From contig DIWN01000044.1 in assembly GCA_002423495.1 (NCBI GenBank), forward strand, positions 19,284 through 83,283: DNA of 64,000 nt, in the 5' to 3' direction. The notes beneath the pieces were generated by a model. That model saw only the letters and a list, made by a program, of their open reading frames with translations, searched no databases and was not told the DNA's origin. Below are positions 61,457 through 64,000 of the stretch, piece by piece. A program made the translations under genes and the position numbers. The stretch is from Anaerolineaceae bacterium UBA6105 (GTDB taxonomy: Bacteria > Chloroflexota > Anaerolineae > Anaerolineales > Anaerolineaceae). Position 1 is the first letter of the stretch, and each line of letters starts with the position of its first letter.

Positions 61457-64000
61457 CTTATCGAGCTGGTAGCCTGAATCTTCAACGGCTTTTTCAAGTT
61501 CTTTGAGCAAGCGTTCCTGCGAGAGGATGGCTTCAAAGACCTCGGTTGATTCCAGATCAGACGATGCCGATCGTACAAACCTGACAGCCCGCTGATACCA
61601 GATCAGATCGGAAAACTTTTCCTTATTGAACCAGCGAATGCCGTTGTGGGTGTTGATCTCGAGGTAGTCGGTTATGACCGGGTCTGCGAGGAGGGATTCC
61701 AGGAATTCCTGGCTGGAACTATCTTCTTCGATGACTGGGACTCGATCAATTAGCCAGCGGATTGCCTGACTACCCCGATATGCCTCGTATTCACTGAATC
61801 CAAGTTCTTTCAGTTTAGATGAAAGCAAATCGCTAACAGGTCCGCGATCAGTGATCTGGCGATTGATCTCCACAACAGATTCCTCTTCGATTGAACCGGC
61901 GAGGTTGCTGAAGAAATTCCAGACTAATAAAAGCAAATGCTTTCGTGGATCCTTTTGGATCTCATCAAGCAAGGTGCGGCTCAGTTCCTTGCCGGTTTTG
62001 CTTGCTGCCAGACCGAGCTTTTGACTTGATTCCTCCAGGCTTGTCAGGACTTCAAGCTGTTTAATCCAGGACTCGCGTGCAATTTCCCGGTCTTGGGCAG
62101 GGTAATCCATGATAGATCTGGCTGCAACGTCAGCCTGGTCGAGCCAGGCGAGATTACGGTCAATGAGTGTCTGGTTTTTTTGCGCGGCTTTAGGATCAGT
62201 GCTTATTTCTGCCAGTTCAATCAGATTGTTAAAGCTCAATGCCTGCCCCAGGGGATCCAGCAGGTGCTCGTGCACAAGTTCATCCATCGCCCTGTCAAGA
62301 TCTGTGACTCCACGTCCATCCAGCCGTTGGAACAAGAGCTCGTAATAAGAGCCAGAAACGATCTTAAAATTCATTAAGACCTGGCAGGAATAGGACCCCA
62401 GGGTGAAAAACAAACCGCCTTCGCGAATTTCATGAAGTCTTCTGAGATAGTAGCGTTTGGAAATTTGGTCCTGGAACAACACCAGGTCAGAGTAGCTGCC
62501 GTTCAATTCGAGAGCTTCTGCCAGGTTTTGAGTTTCAAGGTGACCTTCGCTGCCCTGCTTTACGAGGAAAGGCGCGGATAAGTGTATCCACCCAGAAGTC
62601 TCAGCATACTTGTTATGGTAAACAACCAGAGCGGATTGACCATCCTGGTGGTTGGTGTAGGCAAAAACGTTTTCATTGACTGCTCCTCCTGCGAGGTGAA
62701 AATCAAAAAGTCTGAAACGATTTACATTGGCAAATACTTTCCGTTTATGGAGCAGGGGGAAGATAACCGCCTGATGATGCCGGATCAGGTCCTGATCAGG
62801 GGATTCATCCCAGTAAGGGCGGTAGTATTCCATGCCATATTTTTCGGAATAACCCTCAATCTGACCATGACCAAACATTGGCAAACCAGGCATGGTTGAA
62901 AGCAGGGCGCAAATGCCGAAGTATTTATCACCTTTGCCGTATTGCTCGACGGCTGTTTTCTCGTCCGGGTTGTTCATGAAGTTCACGTAACGCTTGAGAA
63001 TCTCAGGGTCGTAAACCAGCGTATTTTTGATCAGCTGGCGATATTTCTCATTTTCTTCGTTGCGCAGCATGTTCATGAAGGCGCTGTTGTAAACCCGGTG
63101 CATCCCGAGTGTACGCACGAAATAACCTTCCATCAGCCAGAACGCTTCTGCCAGCAGCAGCGTGTCTGGTACCTCGTCGGCGACACGCTGAACCACTTCC
63201 CGCCAGAATTCCTCGGGCATGGCAGCATCAAAGGCTTCACGCGTCATGGCATGTTCAGCTCTGGAGGGAATGTCGCCACCGCTGCCAGGTTGGGGGAACC
63301 AAAGACGCTGGAAGTGCTTTTTGGTGAGCGTCATGGCCGCGTCAAAGCGAATGATCGGGAACTTGCGTGCTACTGAGAGAATGGTCTGAATGACTGCTTC
63401 GCGCACTTCAGGGTTGAGATAGTCCAACTGAGCGGTATCGTTCCAAGGCATGCTGGTGCCATCATTGCCGTGATAGATGTAGCGAGTTCTTCCGCTGGCA
63501 TGGTCATAGTGCTTGAAGACAACCGCGGCGTCACTGCGGGTGTAGTAATGATCCTCCAGGTTGATGCTGGTACCAGGTCGGGTAGAAAGATCTGCGCCGT
63601 TGAAAGTGTAGGCCGGGAAAGGACTTTGGTCAGATTGAATGAACCAGTCCGGGTGATCATAAACCCAGTCTGAATCAATCCCCATGTGGTTAGGCACCAT
63701 ATCGCTGGCAAGCCGAATTCCGCGAGCTGCACAGCGCTGGCTGAGGTTCTGGTAGGATAGGTTCCCTCCGAGAGTGTCTGCAATTTGATAACGGGCAAGA
63801 GAATAAGCAGAAGAAACTGCATCCGGATTGCCGCACATCTGCTTGATCTCGCGGGAAGCGTCACTGCGCTCCCACAGACCTATCAGCCACAGACCGGTGA
63901 AACCCCAGCTCGCCAACTGGTCGAGCGTTTCATCCGGGATTTGATCCAGATGTTCGATCTGCCTGCCGTATTGCCTGGAAAGTTGATTGAGCCAGACAAA
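61436..64000 (-). CDS. GH13 alpha-amylase-family protein, N-terminus cut by window edge
   Basis: At least 854 codons; the frame continues unbroken to position 64000. GH13 regions: DMVPNHMG (region I), IIRFDAAM (region II, nucleophile Asp), LLLAEAFW (region III, acid/base Glu), and GHGQIEGYSEKYG. After the barrel and a beta domain comes a long, mostly helical C-terminal part of over 300 residues with no signature I know. The substrate is probably an alpha-glucan or maltodextrin. It converges on the GH57 gene. Confidence 0.87.
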   Translation of the reverse strand, partial: FVWLNQLSRQYGRQIEHLDQIPDETLDQLASWGFTGLWLIGLWERSDASREIKQMCGNPDAVSSAYSLARYQIADTLGGNLSYQNLSQRCAARGIRLASDMVPNHMGIDSDWVYDHPDWFIQSDQSPFPAYTFNGADLSTRPGTSINLEDHYYTRSDAAVVFKHYDHASGRTRYIYHGNDGTSMPWNDTAQLDYLNPEVREAVIQTILSVARKFPIIRFDAAMTLTKKHFQRLWFPQPGSGGDIPSRAEHAMTREAFDAAMPEEFWREVVQRVADEVPDTLLLAEAFWLMEGYFVRTLGMHRVYNSAFMNMLRNEENEKYRQLIKNTLVYDPEILKRYVNFMNNPDEKTAVEQYGKGDKYFGICALLSTMPGLPMFGHGQIEGYSEKYGMEYYRPYWDESPDQDLIRHHQAVIFPLLHKRKVFANVNRFRLFDFHLAGGAVNENVFAYTNHQDGQSALVVYHNKYAETSGWIHLSAPFLVKQGSEGHLETQNLAEALELNGSYSDLVLFQDQISKRYYLRRLHEIREGGLFFTLGSYSCQVLMNFKIVSGSYYELLFQRLDGRGVTDLDRAMDELVHEHLLDPLGQALSFNNLIELAEISTDPKAAQKNQTLIDRNLAWLDQADVAARSIMDYPAQDREIARESWIKQLEVLTSLEESSQKLGLAASKTGKELSRTLLDEIQKDPRKHLLLLVWNFFSNLAGSIEEESVVEINRQITDRGPVSDLLSSKLKELGFSEYEAYRGSQAIRWLIDRVPVIEEDSSSQEFLESLLADPVITDYLEINTHNGIRWFNKEKFSDLIWYQRAVRFVRSASSDLESTEVFEAILSQERLLKELEKAVEDSGYQLDKLIELLA

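Noticed and set aside
1..64000. CRISPR array or large tandem repeats
   Set aside because: No regularly spaced direct repeats were seen on reading through the window.

Overview
The window looks like chromosomal DNA of a free-living anaerobic bacterium of the phylum Chloroflexota, most likely class Anaerolineae. This is inferred from gene content: coenzyme F420 genes beside molybdenum hydroxylases, Thr/Pro-rich exported proteins, an Mrp ATPase next to a PSP1/RicT protein, GH57/GH13/GH31 glycosidases, and ftsZ outside a dcw cluster. GC is moderate and coding density is very high. No gap between genes exceeds 300 bases. I see no insertion sequence, prophage, CRISPR array or replication origin.

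Layout. (1) 1-827: edge-truncated unknown gene. (2) 953-8142: RNA-modification island with rsmI, a YhhQ-type queuosine-precursor transporter and rsmE. It also holds a tightly overlapping minus-strand operon: a second RsmI-like gene, a divergent tgt, two tandem genes of the ArmA/Rmt 16S rRNA G1405 methyltransferase family, and an RsmF-type m5C methyltransferase. The expected targets of the rRNA enzymes (C1402, G1405, C1407, U1498) all lie in the ribosomal decoding centre. (3) 8348-14382: murJ, a membrane TPR-like protein, rimO, a RodZ-like protein with two HTH domains, and rplI. (4) 14597-32645: a long plus-strand run. Methylmalonyl-CoA mutase and epimerase come first, then ssnA, npdG, cofE, cofD, cofC, an F420-dependent oxidoreductase, a hotdog protein, ygfM-like and xdhD-like genes, a CBS-type pyrophosphatase, xdhC, a second molybdenum hydroxylase and mocA. 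This is an SsnA/YgfM/XdhD purine-type molybdoenzyme cluster with an F420 synthesis block inside it. (5) 32776-38771: mrp, a RicT-like gene, a PIG-L deacetylase, an M20 peptidase, a THEP1-like NTPase, and tatC-tatA-tatB. (6) 38789-42826: a GH31 glucosidase, a doubly frameshifted MFS transporter and tRNA-Asp. (7) 42996-50195: YtxH and DUF948-like proteins, scpA, threonine synthase, rnc and smc. (8) 50246-55981: a parvulin, rpsR, rpsF with a structured leader, a small membrane protein, tRNA-Arg, a two-gene unknown module and a mutarotase-like protein. (9) 55989-64000: ftsZ with two small unknown partners and a TIM-barrel-like protein, an atypical SDR, a GH57 protein and an edge-truncated GH13 protein.

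Several genes (the TPR-like gene at 9911, the RicT-like gene, tatC, scpA, the SDR at 59143, perhaps rsmE) have a TATAAT-like box ending only 6-8 bases before the start codon and no ribosome-binding site. This suggests frequent leaderless transcription. TTG starts (tgt, rimO, mrp) are supported by good Shine-Dalgarno sequences. The strongest candidates for new biology are the decoding-centre modification island with its intact plus degenerate G1405-methyltransferase pair, the F420/molybdenum-hydroxylase cluster, and the small tail-anchored partner of FtsZ.
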